The position numbers and the translations under genes were made by a program. From the NCBI GenBank assembly GCA_903858275.1, contig CAIOIC010000023.1:52343-116342 (forward strand): a DNA stretch of 64,000 bases. The letters run 5' to 3'. This document shows, piece after piece, positions 16,857 to 26,117 of this stretch (the first letter of the stretch is position 1; each line of letters opens with the position of its first letter). Under the pieces are notes generated by a model. The model was not told where the DNA came from, did no database searches, and saw only the letters and a list, made by a program, of their open reading frames with translations. This stretch comes from an uncultured Verrucomicrobia subdivision 3 bacterium (GTDB lineage: Bacteria > Verrucomicrobiota > Verrucomicrobiia > Limisphaerales > UBA11358).

Positions 16857-18093
16857 AATTTTTATTCTCCAGTAGGCGTGGCTTGCGTTCGTGCAGCGGC
16901 AGCCACACGCGGAAGGTTGTGCCTTTGGCGACGTGACTTTCCAGTTCGATGCGTCCGTTATGCGCGCGGACAATGCGTTGCACGATCATCAAGCCGAGGC
17001 CGGTGCCTTTTTTCTTGGTCGTATAAAACGGCTCAAAAATGCGGTTGAGCTGTTCCTGGGGAATCCCGCCGCCGGTGTCCGTCACACTCGCCCACACGCC
17101 ATCATTGTTTTCGCCGGTTTGCAGCGTCAGCGTGCCGCCGGTCGTCATTGACTGCGCGGCGTTCTTCACGAGATTAACCAGCACCTGCTGCAGCTGCGTC
17201 GCATCGATCGGCGTCGCGGTCAGCGCCCGCGCCAGCTTGGATTTGATGATGATGCCACGATTTTCAATTTCCGGACGCAGCAAATCCAAAGTCTTATCCA
17301 CAACCTCGTTGAGCGAGGCCACTTTTAATTGCAACGGGGACGGGCGAATCGCACCAAGAAATTGCGTGACGATATAATCCAGCCGATGAATCTCGCCTTT
17401 CGCCACGTCGAGATATTGCTCGAGTTTTTTTCCAATTTCAGACGCGTCCACTTCGGCTGAAAGATTTTTGGGGCGTGAACGGGAAGCGGATTTATCATTC
17501 GCCGCCGCACCTTTAAGTTTTTTGACCTCGCGCTCCATGAGTTGGAGGTGGATGTGCAAGGCATTAAGCGGATTGCCGATTTCATGCGCCACGCTCGCAG
17601 CCAGCAGCGTCAGCGCCTGGACGCGTTCGCTTTCGATGGCTTCAAAGGTTTTCTGCCGCGCCTCGGTGGCATCGTGCAAAATCAGCGCCACCCCGGAACT
17701 ACCCGTAGCCTCGCCATCCAGCGGCGCGGCGTAGAGGCGGAGAAAACACGGCCGCGGATAAAACACCTCAAACTCATGCCGCGTGACGCGGGTGCCGCCG
17801 CCGTGGGCAACACGGGAAATTTTCTGCCAATCCACTTCCGGCAAAAATTTGGTGATGTGCAACTCCTCCTCACCCGGTTGCAAGCCGACGAGCCGCGTGA
17901 CGGCCTGATTGAAATAAATCACCCGCCCGTTTTCATCCACCACCAGCACACCGTCTTCGATGGTGTTGAATAAAGTCTCAAGAAAACTCCGTTCCCGCGC
18001 GAGCCGCTGGACAACAGTTTGCAAGCCTTCAGTGTCCAGCCGCCCGATGCGGCCGAGCACCTTGTCAAGAAAACTGGATTTGGCCGTCGCCAT
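16828..18093 (-). CDS. PAS-domain sensor histidine kinase
   Basis: A 421-residue soluble kinase without membrane helices. An N-terminal helix is followed by a PAS domain (about 40-150: TIEDGVLVVDENGRVIYFN), then HisKA with the phosphoacceptor His in SVAHEIGNPLNALHIHL, and HATPase_c with NLVKNAAQS, TDTGGGIP and KGTGLGLMIV boxes. With the overlapping sigma-54 regulator downstream it forms an NtrB/NtrC-like pair. The signal must be internal or brought by a partner, since no sensor domain outside the cytoplasm is seen. The downstream GT-C glycosyltransferase suggests a link with envelope glycans (inference). Confidence 0.92.
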   Translation of the reverse strand: MATAKSSFLDKVLGRIGRLDTEGLQTVVQRLARERSFLETLFNTIEDGVLVVDENGRVIYFNQAVTRLVGLQPGEEELHITKFLPEVDWQKISRVAHGGGTRVTRHEFEVFYPRPCFLRLYAAPLDGEATGSSGVALILHDATEARQKTFEAIESERVQALTLLAASVAHEIGNPLNALHIHLQLMEREVKKLKGAAANDKSASRSRPKNLSAEVDASEIGKKLEQYLDVAKGEIHRLDYIVTQFLGAIRPSPLQLKVASLNEVVDKTLDLLRPEIENRGIIIKSKLARALTATPIDATQLQQVLVNLVKNAAQSMTTGGTLTLQTGENNDGVWASVTDTGGGIPQEQLNRIFEPFYTTKKKGTGLGLMIVQRIVRAHNGRIELESHVAKGTTFRVWLPLHERKPRLLENKNYETDVAHRG

Positions 18094-18229
18094 TGAACAA
18101 AATCAAAATTTAACCAGTAGCAGAATGGCGCAGTATATAAATTCGTCAACTCAAAAAAGCGCATCTTGGCACAATAATGAAATGCGATAAAGCTGACGCA
18201 GAATCATCGCTCTAACTGAATAAACCAGT

Positions 18230-19249
18230 TTACTCCGGATTCACGCCCAGCTTTTTCTCCCATGCGGAAATTTTCTTTAGCAAATCAGGCAGACGTCGGA
18301 GAGCAACGACTTGACGCTTGAATTCCTTATCCGGTTGCGCGGGTGAGCCTAACCATTTGCCGCCATCGGGAATATCCAACATCACCCCAGCTTGCGCGGC
18401 GACGATGGCTTGATTGCCGATTTTCAGATGTCCCGCCAAGCCGGCTTGGCCCGCAAGAATGACGTAGTTGCCGATCTTGGTGCTGCCTGCGATGCCAACC
18501 TGTGAGATGATGATGCAGTGCTCGCCAATCTGTACGTTGTGGGCGACCTGGACCAAGTTGTCGATTTTCGTCCCCTTACCAATGACCGTCGAGCCGAGCG
18601 CCCCGCGATCCACCGTCACATTGGCGCCGATTTCCACGTCGTCGCCGATGACGACGTTGCCAATCTGCAAAACTTTCCGGTGAATACCGCCGTCCAGCAC
18701 ATAGCCAAAACCGTCCGAACCAATGACCGCGCCGGCGTGAATCCGCACCCGCTTGCCGATTTGCGTGCGCGGATAAATCGTCACATTCGGAAACAAATTC
18801 ACGTCGTCGCCAAGCACCGCATCGTCGCCGACGGAATTTCCAGACTGCAAAACCACATTCGCGCCCAGCTTCACGCGCTCGCCCACCACACAATGCGGTC
18901 CGATATACGCGGATGGATCAACTTGCGCCGACTTCGCCACCACGGCGGTGGAATGAATGCCGGCTGGCAACTTCGGCTCAGGGAAAAAGACGGCGATGGC
19001 TTTCGCAAAGGCTAACCGCGGCTGTGCCACGCGAATGACAATCTTCATGGTCGAAGTAAACCGGGCGTCGGCGATGACGGCGGTAGCTAGACTGTTTTCG
19101 GCGGCGGCGAAAAATTCTTCGTTCTCCGCAAACGTAAGGTCGCCGGGTTTGGCGGCATCAGCGGCGGCAAAACCGGTGAGCGTGGCATTGACGTCGCCCA
19201 GAACTTCGCCGGCGAGAAGTTTGGCTATTTCAGCGGTGGTGAAAGGCAT
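18230..19249 (-). CDS. lpxD: UDP-3-O-(3-hydroxyacyl)glucosamine N-acyltransferase
   Basis: A 339-residue protein that adds the second acyl chain to UDP-GlcN in lipid A synthesis, so the organism makes LPS or at least lipid A. The N-terminal uridine-binding domain (about 1-100) is followed by a left-handed beta helix with many hexapeptides ([32 protein letters not shown]). The catalytic His lies in [15 protein letters not shown]. The C-terminal helix extension [18 protein letters not shown] is normal for the family. It stands alone, divergent from the Gfo/Idh/MocA gene with a 60-base gap. Confidence 0.95.
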   Translation of the reverse strand: MPFTTAEIAKLLAGEVLGDVNATLTGFAAADAAKPGDLTFAENEEFFAAAENSLATAVIADARFTSTMKIVIRVAQPRLAFAKAIAVFFPEPKLPAGIHSTAVVAKSAQVDPSAYIGPHCVVGERVKLGANVVLQSGNSVGDDAVLGDDVNLFPNVTIYPRTQIGKRVRIHAGAVIGSDGFGYVLDGGIHRKVLQIGNVVIGDDVEIGANVTVDRGALGSTVIGKGTKIDNLVQVAHNVQIGEHCIIISQVGIAGSTKIGNYVILAGQAGLAGHLKIGNQAIVAAQAGVMLDIPDGGKWLGSPAQPDKEFKRQVVALRRLPDLLKKISAWEKKLGVNPE

Positions 19250-19309
19250 ATTTGACTTGGTTGTCGCCGCCTACTATAAAGACACGCGAATCCAGTTCAA
19301 ACTGCTTTT

Positions 19310-20452
19310 ATGGCTAAAACATTCCGCGTCGGACTCATCGGCTACAAATTCATGGGGCGCGCCCATTCGAACGCCTGGCGTCAGGCGCCGAAATTCTTTG
19401 ATCTCAAGGCCAACATCGAGATGCACACCATCTGCGGCCGCGATGCCGCCGGCGTGCAAGCCGCCCGCGCCAGGCTCGGCTGGCAACACGCCGCGACCGA
19501 CTGGCGCGAAGTTGTGGAATCTCCGCTGATTGACATCGTGGACATTGGCACGCCGACCTTCACACATGCAGAAATGGCCATCGCCGCGCTCAAGAGCGGC
19601 AAACATGTCCTCCTGGAAAAACCCATGGGCCGGGATCTGAAGGAATGTGAAGCCATCTATGCGGCGGCCAAAAAGGCCAAGGTCGTCCACATGATCTGCC
19701 ATAATTACCGGCGCATTCCCGCCATCGCCTTGGCGAAACGCATGATGGACGAAGGCGCGCTGGGGAAGATTTACCATTTTCGCGCCCGCTACGCGCAGGA
19801 CCGGCTGGCGGATCCGGAATTTCCGCTCGACTGGCGCCTGGAAAAAGAGACCAGCGGCAGCGGTGTTCACAGCGACATCAATTCCCACATCATTGACCTC
19901 GCGCGGTATCTCGTCGGGGAATTCACCGATGTCTGCGGAGTCGTGCATAATTTTATCCCCGAACGTCCGCGCGCCGACATGCTGGCCAAAGGCAAACGCG
20001 TTCTCGGCAAAGTCACCGCGCCGGATTCGGCGGCCTTCATCGGCTGGATGGAAGGTGGCGTGATGGCAAACCTTGAAGCCACCCGCTACGCGCTCGGCCG
20101 GCGCAATCACATCGAAGTTGAAATCAACGGCAGCAAAGGTTCCATCTACTTCGATTTCGAGGACATGAACCGGCTGAAATTTTACAACGGCGAAGATCCG
20201 AAAGACCGGCAGGGCTTTCGTGACATCCTCGTGACCCAGCGCGACGGCATCCAGCCCTACGTCGCAAACTGGTGGCCGCCCGGTCACGGCATCGGCTACG
20301 AACACACGTTTGTCCACGCCGTCGCCGATTTTGTGAATGCCTGCGCCGACGGCAAGCCGGTGCAACCAACCTTCGAGGACGGCCTGAAAAATCAGCGTGT
20401 GCTCACCGCCGTCGAAATATCCTCAGCGAAGGGCAAGTGGGTGAAGGTGTAA
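19310..20452 (+). CDS. Gfo/Idh/MocA family NAD(P)-dependent oxidoreductase
   Basis: A 380-residue cytosolic enzyme with an N-terminal Rossmann domain (VGLIGYKFMGRAHSNAW, in which G.(K/G)..G..H replaces the usual glycine motif) and LLEKPMGRDLKECEAI, whose Lys is the family catalytic lysine. The C-terminal alpha/beta domain holds SGVHSDINSHIIDLARYL with the expected metal/substrate histidines, and GRRNHIEVEINGSKGSIYF. Family members oxidise or reduce hydroxyls of sugars or inositols. No secretion signal, unlike the Tat-exported paralogue at 33777. The specific sugar cannot be told. Confidence 0.88.
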   Translation: MAKTFRVGLIGYKFMGRAHSNAWRQAPKFFDLKANIEMHTICGRDAAGVQAARARLGWQHAATDWREVVESPLIDIVDIGTPTFTHAEMAIAALKSGKHVLLEKPMGRDLKECEAIYAAAKKAKVVHMICHNYRRIPAIALAKRMMDEGALGKIYHFRARYAQDRLADPEFPLDWRLEKETSGSGVHSDINSHIIDLARYLVGEFTDVCGVVHNFIPERPRADMLAKGKRVLGKVTAPDSAAFIGWMEGGVMANLEATRYALGRRNHIEVEINGSKGSIYFDFEDMNRLKFYNGEDPKDRQGFRDILVTQRDGIQPYVANWWPPGHGIGYEHTFVHAVADFVNACADGKPVQPTFEDGLKNQRVLTAVEISSAKGKWVKV

Positions 20453-20565
20453 TAACCCCCCCCCTCATTTTGCTCGACAAGTTTCTGGAACAATCACAAT
20501 CCCTGAAACAAGACAGGCGGCAAATCAATTTGGCTTTCCAAGACGTTAGCCATCATGTCCGCATT
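20453..20565. other. Non-coding start of a decayed region
   Basis: A run of nine C residues follows the stop of the oxidoreductase gene, then sequence open in the frame of the M20 remnant but without recognisable family similarity. Together with the next two entries this makes about 1 kb (20453-21447) without an intact conserved gene. Confidence 0.4.
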
Positions 20566-20994
20566 ATGAAATATCCCGATGGCTCTTTGGTTAAACTTGG
20601 GGACATCGCGCCGGATCGCTGCGTGATTGAAATTGACCGGCGAACCCTGCCGGGAGAATCAGAAGCTTCCGTCCGCCGCGAAATCACCGCGCTGCTCCGG
20701 GCTAATAAACTTTCCGCAACTATTTTCAGTTCCAAGGGCGCACCGGCATTACCGCTGGAGACAGACGCAAAGCTGCCGCTGGTGCGGCAATTTCCGGGCG
20801 CGGCAAAACAGGCGCGGCCGATGGGCGTGGATTATTTTTGCGACGCGGCGGTGATGGCGGCAGGCGGGATTCCGAGCGTGGTGTTCGGCCCCGGCGACAT
20901 CGCGCAGGCGCACACGGCGGATGAATGGATTTCGCTGGCGGAACTGGAGCACGGGAAGGATTTGCTTGTCAGGTTTTTCACGTTGTTACCCTAA
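20566..20994 (+). pseudogene. C-terminal remnant of an M20-family metallopeptidase
   Basis: The frame encodes 142 residues matching only the end of an M20 (ArgE/DapE/CPG2) peptidase. CVIEIDRRTLPGE is the edge strand of the dimerisation domain, and MGVDYFCDAAVMAAGGIPSV then VFGPGDIAQAHTADEWISL is the last part of the catalytic domain with the final metal-ligand His. The first 200-odd residues, including the HxD and EE metal/catalytic motifs, are missing, so the protein cannot be an active peptidase. It lies between two intact genes and has no paralogue in view. A 5' deletion is the simplest reading. Confidence 0.75.
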
Positions 20995-21020
20995 TTCCCG
21001 ACCGATAGCATAACATGCCA

Positions 21021-21338
21021 ATGAAAACGACCATCAACACGCTGCTAGCAACCTCACGGCTTCTGCCTCACCGGCGCTTCTTGTCGAAACCACCATCACA
21101 GAGCATCACGCCAAAAGCGGCAAGCAGGCAAGCATTCGAGTTGACAAGCTCGAATATACCATCACCCCCCACCTTACTCGATGATGGCACCGTAGATCTT
21201 CGTGCCGCTCTCACCAAGCAGAATGGCAAGCAAGCCGACAAACTTGCGGCACCCCAAATCAAAGCCAAACTGAATCAGGTGGCAACAATCAAAATTGGCG
21301 AACTATCTTTTACCGTTAAGACAGCCCTTGCGAAGTGA
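21021..21338 (+). pseudogene. Small secreted-protein gene with two compensating frameshifts
   Basis: The frame starting MKTTINTLLA switches similarity twice. From about 21047 a different frame reads ASNLTASASPALLVETTI and continues to VDKLEYTITP. At the six-C run near 21165-21172 the sense returns to the first frame as TLLDDGTVDLRAALTKQNG and then KIGELSFTVKTALAK. The joined reading looks like one coherent short beta-rich exported protein, of the kind with EYTITPTLLDDGTVDL strands. One base appears lost near 21047 and one gained in the C-run. Either the gene is dead or the reads contain errors. Function unknown. Confidence 0.5.
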
Positions 21339-21447
21339 CCCTAACGCTTAACAGCAGGATAGGCTGCGAAGGCAGAAACCAAAACGAGTCCACAGCGTAA
21401 AATAAATTCTTTTCACCGTCCGTCTCCTCCGCCAACCTTCGCGGGCA

Positions 21448-22728
21448 ATGGCTAGCGCAGAAAACATTCCAACGGTTGACCACAAACCGCACGCGGCGTT
21501 TTTCCGCCAGAGCGGCTGGCTGATGATCGCCAACATCGGCGCGGGCGGGCTGACATGGGGTGTTCACTTCCTGGCCAAATCCATCCCGAAATCAGAATAC
21601 GCGGCGTTTGGCACGCTGCTGATGGTGGTGGCGTGCCTGCCGGCGATGCCGCTGCAGATGGTTTTCGCGCAGCAATCGGCGCAAGCCTTGGCGACGGGGC
21701 GCGAACGGCAACTGGCGGGCATGATCCGGCTGGCGTGGCTGTGGACTTTCATCGTGTGGGCGCTCGGCGCGCTGGGGGTGTTTTTCTTTCAGGATAAAAT
21801 CGTCGCGGGCTGGCATCTGCCCAATGCGCTGGGTTTGTGGGCGGCGGTGCTGACGGTGCTGGTGTCGCTGTGGCTGCCGCTGTTCATCGGCGTGCTGCAA
21901 GGGCGGCAGGATTTTTTCTGGATGGGCTGGGCGCAGATCTTTGCGGGGGCGGGCCGGTTTCTGGCGGCGGCCATCTTCGTGCTGGCGCTGACACTCGGCG
22001 CGGCGGGCATGCTGGCCGGGGCGTTCCTGGGCATCGGGCTGGCGGCCGGCATCGCCATCTGGCGGACGCGGGATTTGTGGCTGGCGAAACCGGAGAAATT
22101 CGACTGGCAGGGATTCTTGCGACAGGTGCTGCCGCTGACGCTGGGTTTCGGCGCGTGCCAGTTCATGTTCACGTCGGACACGATGTTCGCGAAGGCGTAT
22201 TTCACCGATGACGAGATGGCGCCGTATGTGGCGGCGGGCACGTTGTCGCGGGCGCTATTGTGGCTGGTGCTGCCGCTGGCGGCGGTGATGTTTCCTAAAA
22301 TCGTCCATGCGAGCGCGAAGGCGGAGAAGAGCAATTTGTTCAGCCTTGTAGTCCTAGGCACGGCGGTGCTGGCGATTTGCGGCGGACTGGGATTGTGGCT
22401 GGTCGGGCCGGTGATGGTGAAGATTGTTTACACCTCCAACTATGTCGCAGCCACCACGGCGCTGCTGCCGTGGTATGCGGCGGCAATGGTGCCGCTGGCG
22501 CTGGCAAACGTGATGGTGAACGACCTGCTGGCGCGCGGGCGCTTCGGCGTGGTGCCGTGGATGGTGGTGCTGGCGGCGGGCTACGGTTTCACGTTGCCGG
22601 TGATGCTCGAACATTTTCACAGTCGTGAAGTGGTGCTCCAAACATTAGGCGGATTCAACCTGCTGCTATTCGGTGTCTGCGCGTGGTTCGTGTGGGGAGT
22701 GAAAAGAACGAAGCCGGAAGCCGCCTAA
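21448..22728 (+). CDS. Polysaccharide/oligosaccharide flippase-like membrane protein
   Basis: A 426-residue protein with about 12 membrane helices in the MATE/Wzx (MOP superfamily) layout. The N-terminus SGWLMIANIGAGGLTWGVHF and the segment YAAFGTLLMVVACLPAMPLQMVFAQ (split here) are typical of PST-type flippases. FMFTSDTMFAKAYF matches the seventh-helix region of this family, where D.....A.. lines the cavity. Such proteins move undecaprenyl-linked glycans across the inner membrane. The adjacent convergent GT2 gene (7-base gap) supports an envelope-glycan role. Confidence 0.75.
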   Translation: MASAENIPTVDHKPHAAFFRQSGWLMIANIGAGGLTWGVHFLAKSIPKSEYAAFGTLLMVVACLPAMPLQMVFAQQSAQALATGRERQLAGMIRLAWLWTFIVWALGALGVFFFQDKIVAGWHLPNALGLWAAVLTVLVSLWLPLFIGVLQGRQDFFWMGWAQIFAGAGRFLAAAIFVLALTLGAAGMLAGAFLGIGLAAGIAIWRTRDLWLAKPEKFDWQGFLRQVLPLTLGFGACQFMFTSDTMFAKAYFTDDEMAPYVAAGTLSRALLWLVLPLAAVMFPKIVHASAKAEKSNLFSLVVLGTAVLAICGGLGLWLVGPVMVKIVYTSNYVAATTALLPWYAAAMVPLALANVMVNDLLARGRFGVVPWMVVLAAGYGFTLPVMLEHFHSREVVLQTLGGFNLLLFGVCAWFVWGVKRTKPEAA

Positions 22729-22735
22729 CGCGCGG

Positions 22736-23569
22736 TCAGGCCGTTTTGGATTTTACGCTTTGAGACCGCGACAGCGGCTGCGGGGCACGCAGTTTTCTAT
22801 ATATCCACACCTCCAGCGGACGCAGCGGTGCCAGCAATTTATAAAATGGCGAATAAATCAGCCGCAAGCGCACCACTGACAGAAACATCGCTAGCGAAGC
22901 ACGGAACAGCGAGGCGGTGACTTTCGAGCCGACTTTATCAGCCCATTCAATCGGCACTTCCTTGATCTTGAAGCCGGCGCGTTTCAGGCAGACCAGAAAA
23001 TTCACATCAAATGCGAGATCGGCGATGCACAGCGTCGGGTGGATTTTTTCCACGGCGGAGCAACGCACCAATTTGCACGGACATTGGGTATCCTTGATAT
23101 GCATCCAGAAAAGGAGTTCCACGATGAAATGAAAACAGCGGCTGACGAACTGGCGGAATTTCGGCTGCGCCTGCACCAGAATGCTCTCCGGCAGCCAGCG
23201 CGAGCCGATGACGCAATCCGCGTCGCCAATATGCCGCGCCAGTTCCAGAAACGCCACCGGTCCGGTTGCGCCGTCCGCATCCACATAGCCGATCAAGTCA
23301 GCATGCCCGGCCAGTTTGAGGCCTTCGATAAGCGCGCCGCCTTTGCCGATGGGCGCGGGAAAATCCAGCCAGCGCACGAAGGAAAAATCCTGCGCCACGC
23401 GCTGCACGACGCCGATGGTGTTATCGCGGCAACCATTGAGAACGACGACAAGTTGAAAGGGACCGGAATATTTTTTCTGGAAGAATTCTGCGTATTCACG
23501 CAGCACCGGTTCGATGCGCGTTTCTTCGTTGTAAGCCGGAATGAGGAGCAACAGGCTTGGATCGGACAC
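22736..23569 (-). CDS. GT2-family glycosyltransferase (dolichyl-phosphate-glucose synthase-like)
   Basis: A 277-residue GT-A enzyme starting at GTG 23569. LLLLIPAYNEETRIEPVL opens the nucleotide-sugar fold. FPAPIGKGGALIEGLKLAGH, YVDADGATGP (DxD-type metal site) and DCVIGSRW are the signature of ALG5-type polyprenyl-phosphate glucose/mannose synthases. Near the C-terminus are KLVRCSAVEKIHPTL and VPIEWADKVGSKVT, also family-typical. No C-terminal membrane helices, so likely peripheral on the inner membrane. Its product, a polyprenyl-phosphate sugar, could be the donor for GT-C enzymes such as the one at 13609 (inference). Confidence 0.87.
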   Translation of the reverse strand: MSDPSLLLLIPAYNEETRIEPVLREYAEFFQKKYSGPFQLVVVLNGCRDNTIGVVQRVAQDFSFVRWLDFPAPIGKGGALIEGLKLAGHADLIGYVDADGATGPVAFLELARHIGDADCVIGSRWLPESILVQAQPKFRQFVSRCFHFIVELLFWMHIKDTQCPCKLVRCSAVEKIHPTLCIADLAFDVNFLVCLKRAGFKIKEVPIEWADKVGSKVTASLFRASLAMFLSVVRLRLIYSPFYKLLAPLRPLEVWIYRKLRAPQPLSRSQSVKSKTA

Positions 23570-23621
23570 AGCTTTTCAGTAACAGAAACCCTTGGCGGCG
23601 GCAACCTCCGGCTTTGGGCCG

Positions 23622-24299
23622 TCAGGTTTTGCTGGCGGCCGCGTTTTTAATTCCGGCATGGCGGATGTCCTCGGCTTCGCAGAGAAACACGACATCTTCG
23701 GCGATGTTGGTGGCGTGATCCGCAATGCGTTCGAGGCTCTTGGCGGCGACCATCCAGTGCAGGCAGCGGCTGATGGTGTCGGGATTTTCCGTCATGTGTT
23801 TCGCGAGGGCCGCGTGGATTTGCTTGTTTAGCACATCCACTTCCTTGTCCTGGGGAATGATGGCGCGGGCGGCGGCGGAGTCACGGTTCACGAACGCATC
23901 CAACGCCGACTTGAGCATAATCAACGCGCGGTTGGCCATATTGGGCAATTCGAGCTGGAGCTTCACCGGCGGCTCCTGGGAAAGGTCGCGGGCGCGCTTG
24001 GCAATTTTTGACGCCTCGTCGCCAATGCGTTCGAGATCCTGGGAAATTTTCATGGCGGCGGTAACGAGCCGGAGATTCGTGGCGAGCGGGGCCTTGGTGA
24101 GCAACTGGATGGCCAGTTCATCAATCTCCACTTCGAACTGGTCGATGACAACATCCGCCGCCTTGACACGCAGCGCGAGGTCGTAGTCGCGCTGGGTTAG
24201 CGCCTGAATAGATTGGTTGACAGCCGTTTCGGCGTGGCTGGCCATGAGCAGCAGCTTTTGCCGCAATGCCTCGATGCCCGTTTCAAAATGATTTTCCAT
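23622..24299 (-). CDS. phoU: Phosphate transport regulator PhoU
   Basis: A 225-residue all-helical protein of two PhoU repeats. Metal-site signatures are ERIGDEASKIAKRARDL in repeat 1 and ERIADHATNIAEDVVFL in repeat 2 (E.(A/G)D pattern). PhoU links the Pst transporter to the PhoR/PhoB two-component system and shuts down the regulon when phosphate is plentiful. It is the last gene of the pst operon, 20 bases after pstB. No phoR/phoB is in the window. Confidence 0.95.
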   Translation of the reverse strand: MENHFETGIEALRQKLLLMASHAETAVNQSIQALTQRDYDLALRVKAADVVIDQFEVEIDELAIQLLTKAPLATNLRLVTAAMKISQDLERIGDEASKIAKRARDLSQEPPVKLQLELPNMANRALIMLKSALDAFVNRDSAAARAIIPQDKEVDVLNKQIHAALAKHMTENPDTISRCLHWMVAAKSLERIADHATNIAEDVVFLCEAEDIRHAGIKNAAASKT

Positions 24300-24319
24300 A
24301 AGTATTGGGTAAAATTAGC

Positions 24320-25135
24320 TCAACCGAACCTGCCTGTCACATAATCTTCTGTCTGCCGTTTCGCAGGGTTGGTAAAAATCTTCGTGGTGGTGTCGTATTC
24401 CACCAGTTCGCCGATGTAGAAAAATGCGGTGTAATCCGAGATGCGCGCCGCCTGCTGCATGTTGTGGGTGACGATGACGATGGTAAAATCCTTTTTCAAT
24501 TCCAAAATCAATTCCTCGATGCGGGCGGTGGCGAGCGGATCCAGCGCACTGGCCGGCTCGTCCATCAAAATGATTTCCGGCTTGATGGCGATGGCACGGG
24601 CGATGCACAGCCGCTGCTGCTGGCCGCCGGAAAGTCCGAGCGCGCTGGAATGCAGGCGGTCCTTCACCTCGTCCCACAGCGCCGCGCCGCGCAGGCTTTG
24701 TTCCACGATGCGGTCGAGCTCGGATTTTGCTTTGACACCGTGCAGGCGCAAACCATAGGCGACATTCTCGTAGACGGATTTGGGGAAAGGATTTGATCTC
24801 TGAAAAACCATGCCGACACGTTTGCGCAGCTCGATTACATCCACGCTGCTATTGTTAATATCGTGCCCGCCAATCTTCACCGCGCCTTCGATGCGGACGT
24901 TGTCAATCAGGTCGTTCATCCGGTTGAAACAGCGCAGCAAGGTGGATTTGCCGCAACCGCTCGGCCCGATGAAGGCGGTGACCACTTTCTCGCCCAGCGT
25001 CACGGAAATGTTCTTCAGCGCCTTGCTGGCGCCATAGAACAGGCTCAGGTTCTGCACCTCGATCAACGACGCACCGCCCGTCGCAGCAGGCCGGGCGTCG
25101 TTCACGGAAAGTTTTGGCATCAATATATCCGTCAT
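24320..25135 (-). CDS. pstB: Phosphate ABC transporter ATP-binding protein PstB
   Basis: A 271-residue ATPase. Walker [21 protein letters not shown] carries the FNRMND tail specific to PstB. Also visible are the Q-loop ([20 protein letters not shown]), signature [16 protein letters not shown], Walker [13 protein letters not shown] and H-loop [16 protein letters not shown]. It lies 4 bases after pstA and 20 bases before phoU. Confidence 0.97.
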   Translation of the reverse strand: MTDILMPKLSVNDARPAATGGASLIEVQNLSLFYGASKALKNISVTLGEKVVTAFIGPSGCGKSTLLRCFNRMNDLIDNVRIEGAVKIGGHDINNSSVDVIELRKRVGMVFQRSNPFPKSVYENVAYGLRLHGVKAKSELDRIVEQSLRGAALWDEVKDRLHSSALGLSGGQQQRLCIARAIAIKPEIILMDEPASALDPLATARIEELILELKKDFTIVIVTHNMQQAARISDYTAFFYIGELVEYDTTTKIFTNPAKRQTEDYVTGRFG

Positions 25136-25139
25136 AAAA

Positions 25140-26117
25140 TCAGTGGCCGGAGCGGAGTTGCTTGCGCACCCGCGCGCGAATCAAGACCGCCACGAAATTC
25201 AAGGCAAAGGTCAGTGCCAGCAGCACCAGCACCGTCGCGTAAAGGATGGACCGCGTCTGCTCAATATTCGGCGATTGCGTGGACAGCACGAAGACGTGGT
25301 AGCCCAAATCCATGAACTGGTCGGTAACCTTGTGCGGCAGGCTAGCCATGTAATACGCCACACCGGTGAACAGAATCGGCGCGACCTCGCCGGCCGCGCG
25401 GCTCACGGCGAGGATGCCGCCGGTCATGATACCCGGCAACGCCTGCGGCAGCACGATTTTCCAAATGGTTTCCAGTTTGGTTGCCCCGAGCGCGAGGCTG
25501 GCTTCGCGCAGGCCGGGCGGAATGGCTTTTAACGATTCTTCCGTGGCCACAATGACGACCGGCAGCGTCATGACCGCCAGCGTCAACGACGCCCAGATCA
25601 ACGCGGGCTGCCCCCAGACCGGGCCGGGGTTGTGCAGGAGCGCGTCGAGATTTTTGCCAACAAAATTGATGAAGAAGCCAAGGCCGAACAGACCGAACAC
25701 AATCGACGGCACGCCGGCGAGGTTGTTGATGGCGGCGCGGATGATGCGAGTGACAAGCGAGGTGTTGGACGCATATTCCGTCAGGTAAATCGCGGTGATG
25801 ACGCCAACGGGAATCACGAACAGCGTCATCACAAACACGCGGATGGTCGTGCCGATGATCATTGGCAAAATGCCGGTGGTGTCGGGATTGAAGAAATCCT
25901 TTTTCGGAATCGTGGAGACAAAGTGCCACGAGATGGCGCTCCAGCCGTTCAGGGTGATGTTGACGAGAATGACAGCGAGAATCGCGAGGATAAGCAGCGT
26001 CGCCAGCCCGGTAAGACCGCCGAAGAAAAACGACCAGAAATCAAATCGCGCCGCGCGAAAATTCCGGAACTCGCGTGGATTCTCCGGCAAATATTGCGAA
26101 GGGGTTACGGTGTTCAT
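25140..26117 (-). CDS. pstA: Phosphate ABC transporter permease PstA
   Basis: A 325-residue inner-membrane permease with six main helices. The core contains [37 protein letters not shown] and the EAA loop [37 protein letters not shown] and a long periplasmic segment before the last helix are normal for PstA. The ATG overlaps the end of pstC by four bases (ATGA), indicating translational coupling. Confidence 0.96.
   Translation of the reverse strand: MNTVTPSQYLPENPREFRNFRAARFDFWSFFFGGLTGLATLLILAILAVILVNITLNGWSAISWHFVSTIPKKDFFNPDTTGILPMIIGTTIRVFVMTLFVIPVGVITAIYLTEYASNTSLVTRIIRAAINNLAGVPSIVFGLFGLGFFINFVGKNLDALLHNPGPVWGQPALIWASLTLAVMTLPVVIVATEESLKAIPPGLREASLALGATKLETIWKIVLPQALPGIMTGGILAVSRAAGEVAPILFTGVAYYMASLPHKVTDQFMDLGYHVFVLSTQSPNIEQTRSILYATVLVLLALTFALNFVAVLIRARVRKQLRSGH

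Noticed and set aside
18174..18190. TGGCAC followed by ATGAAATGC as a sigma-54 promoter
   Set aside because: The -12 element TTGCA is missing and the orientation points away from the kinase gene.
19274..20365. Open frame of 363 codons on the minus strand
   Set aside because: Antisense to the Gfo/Idh/MocA gene; no independent start signal or similarity.
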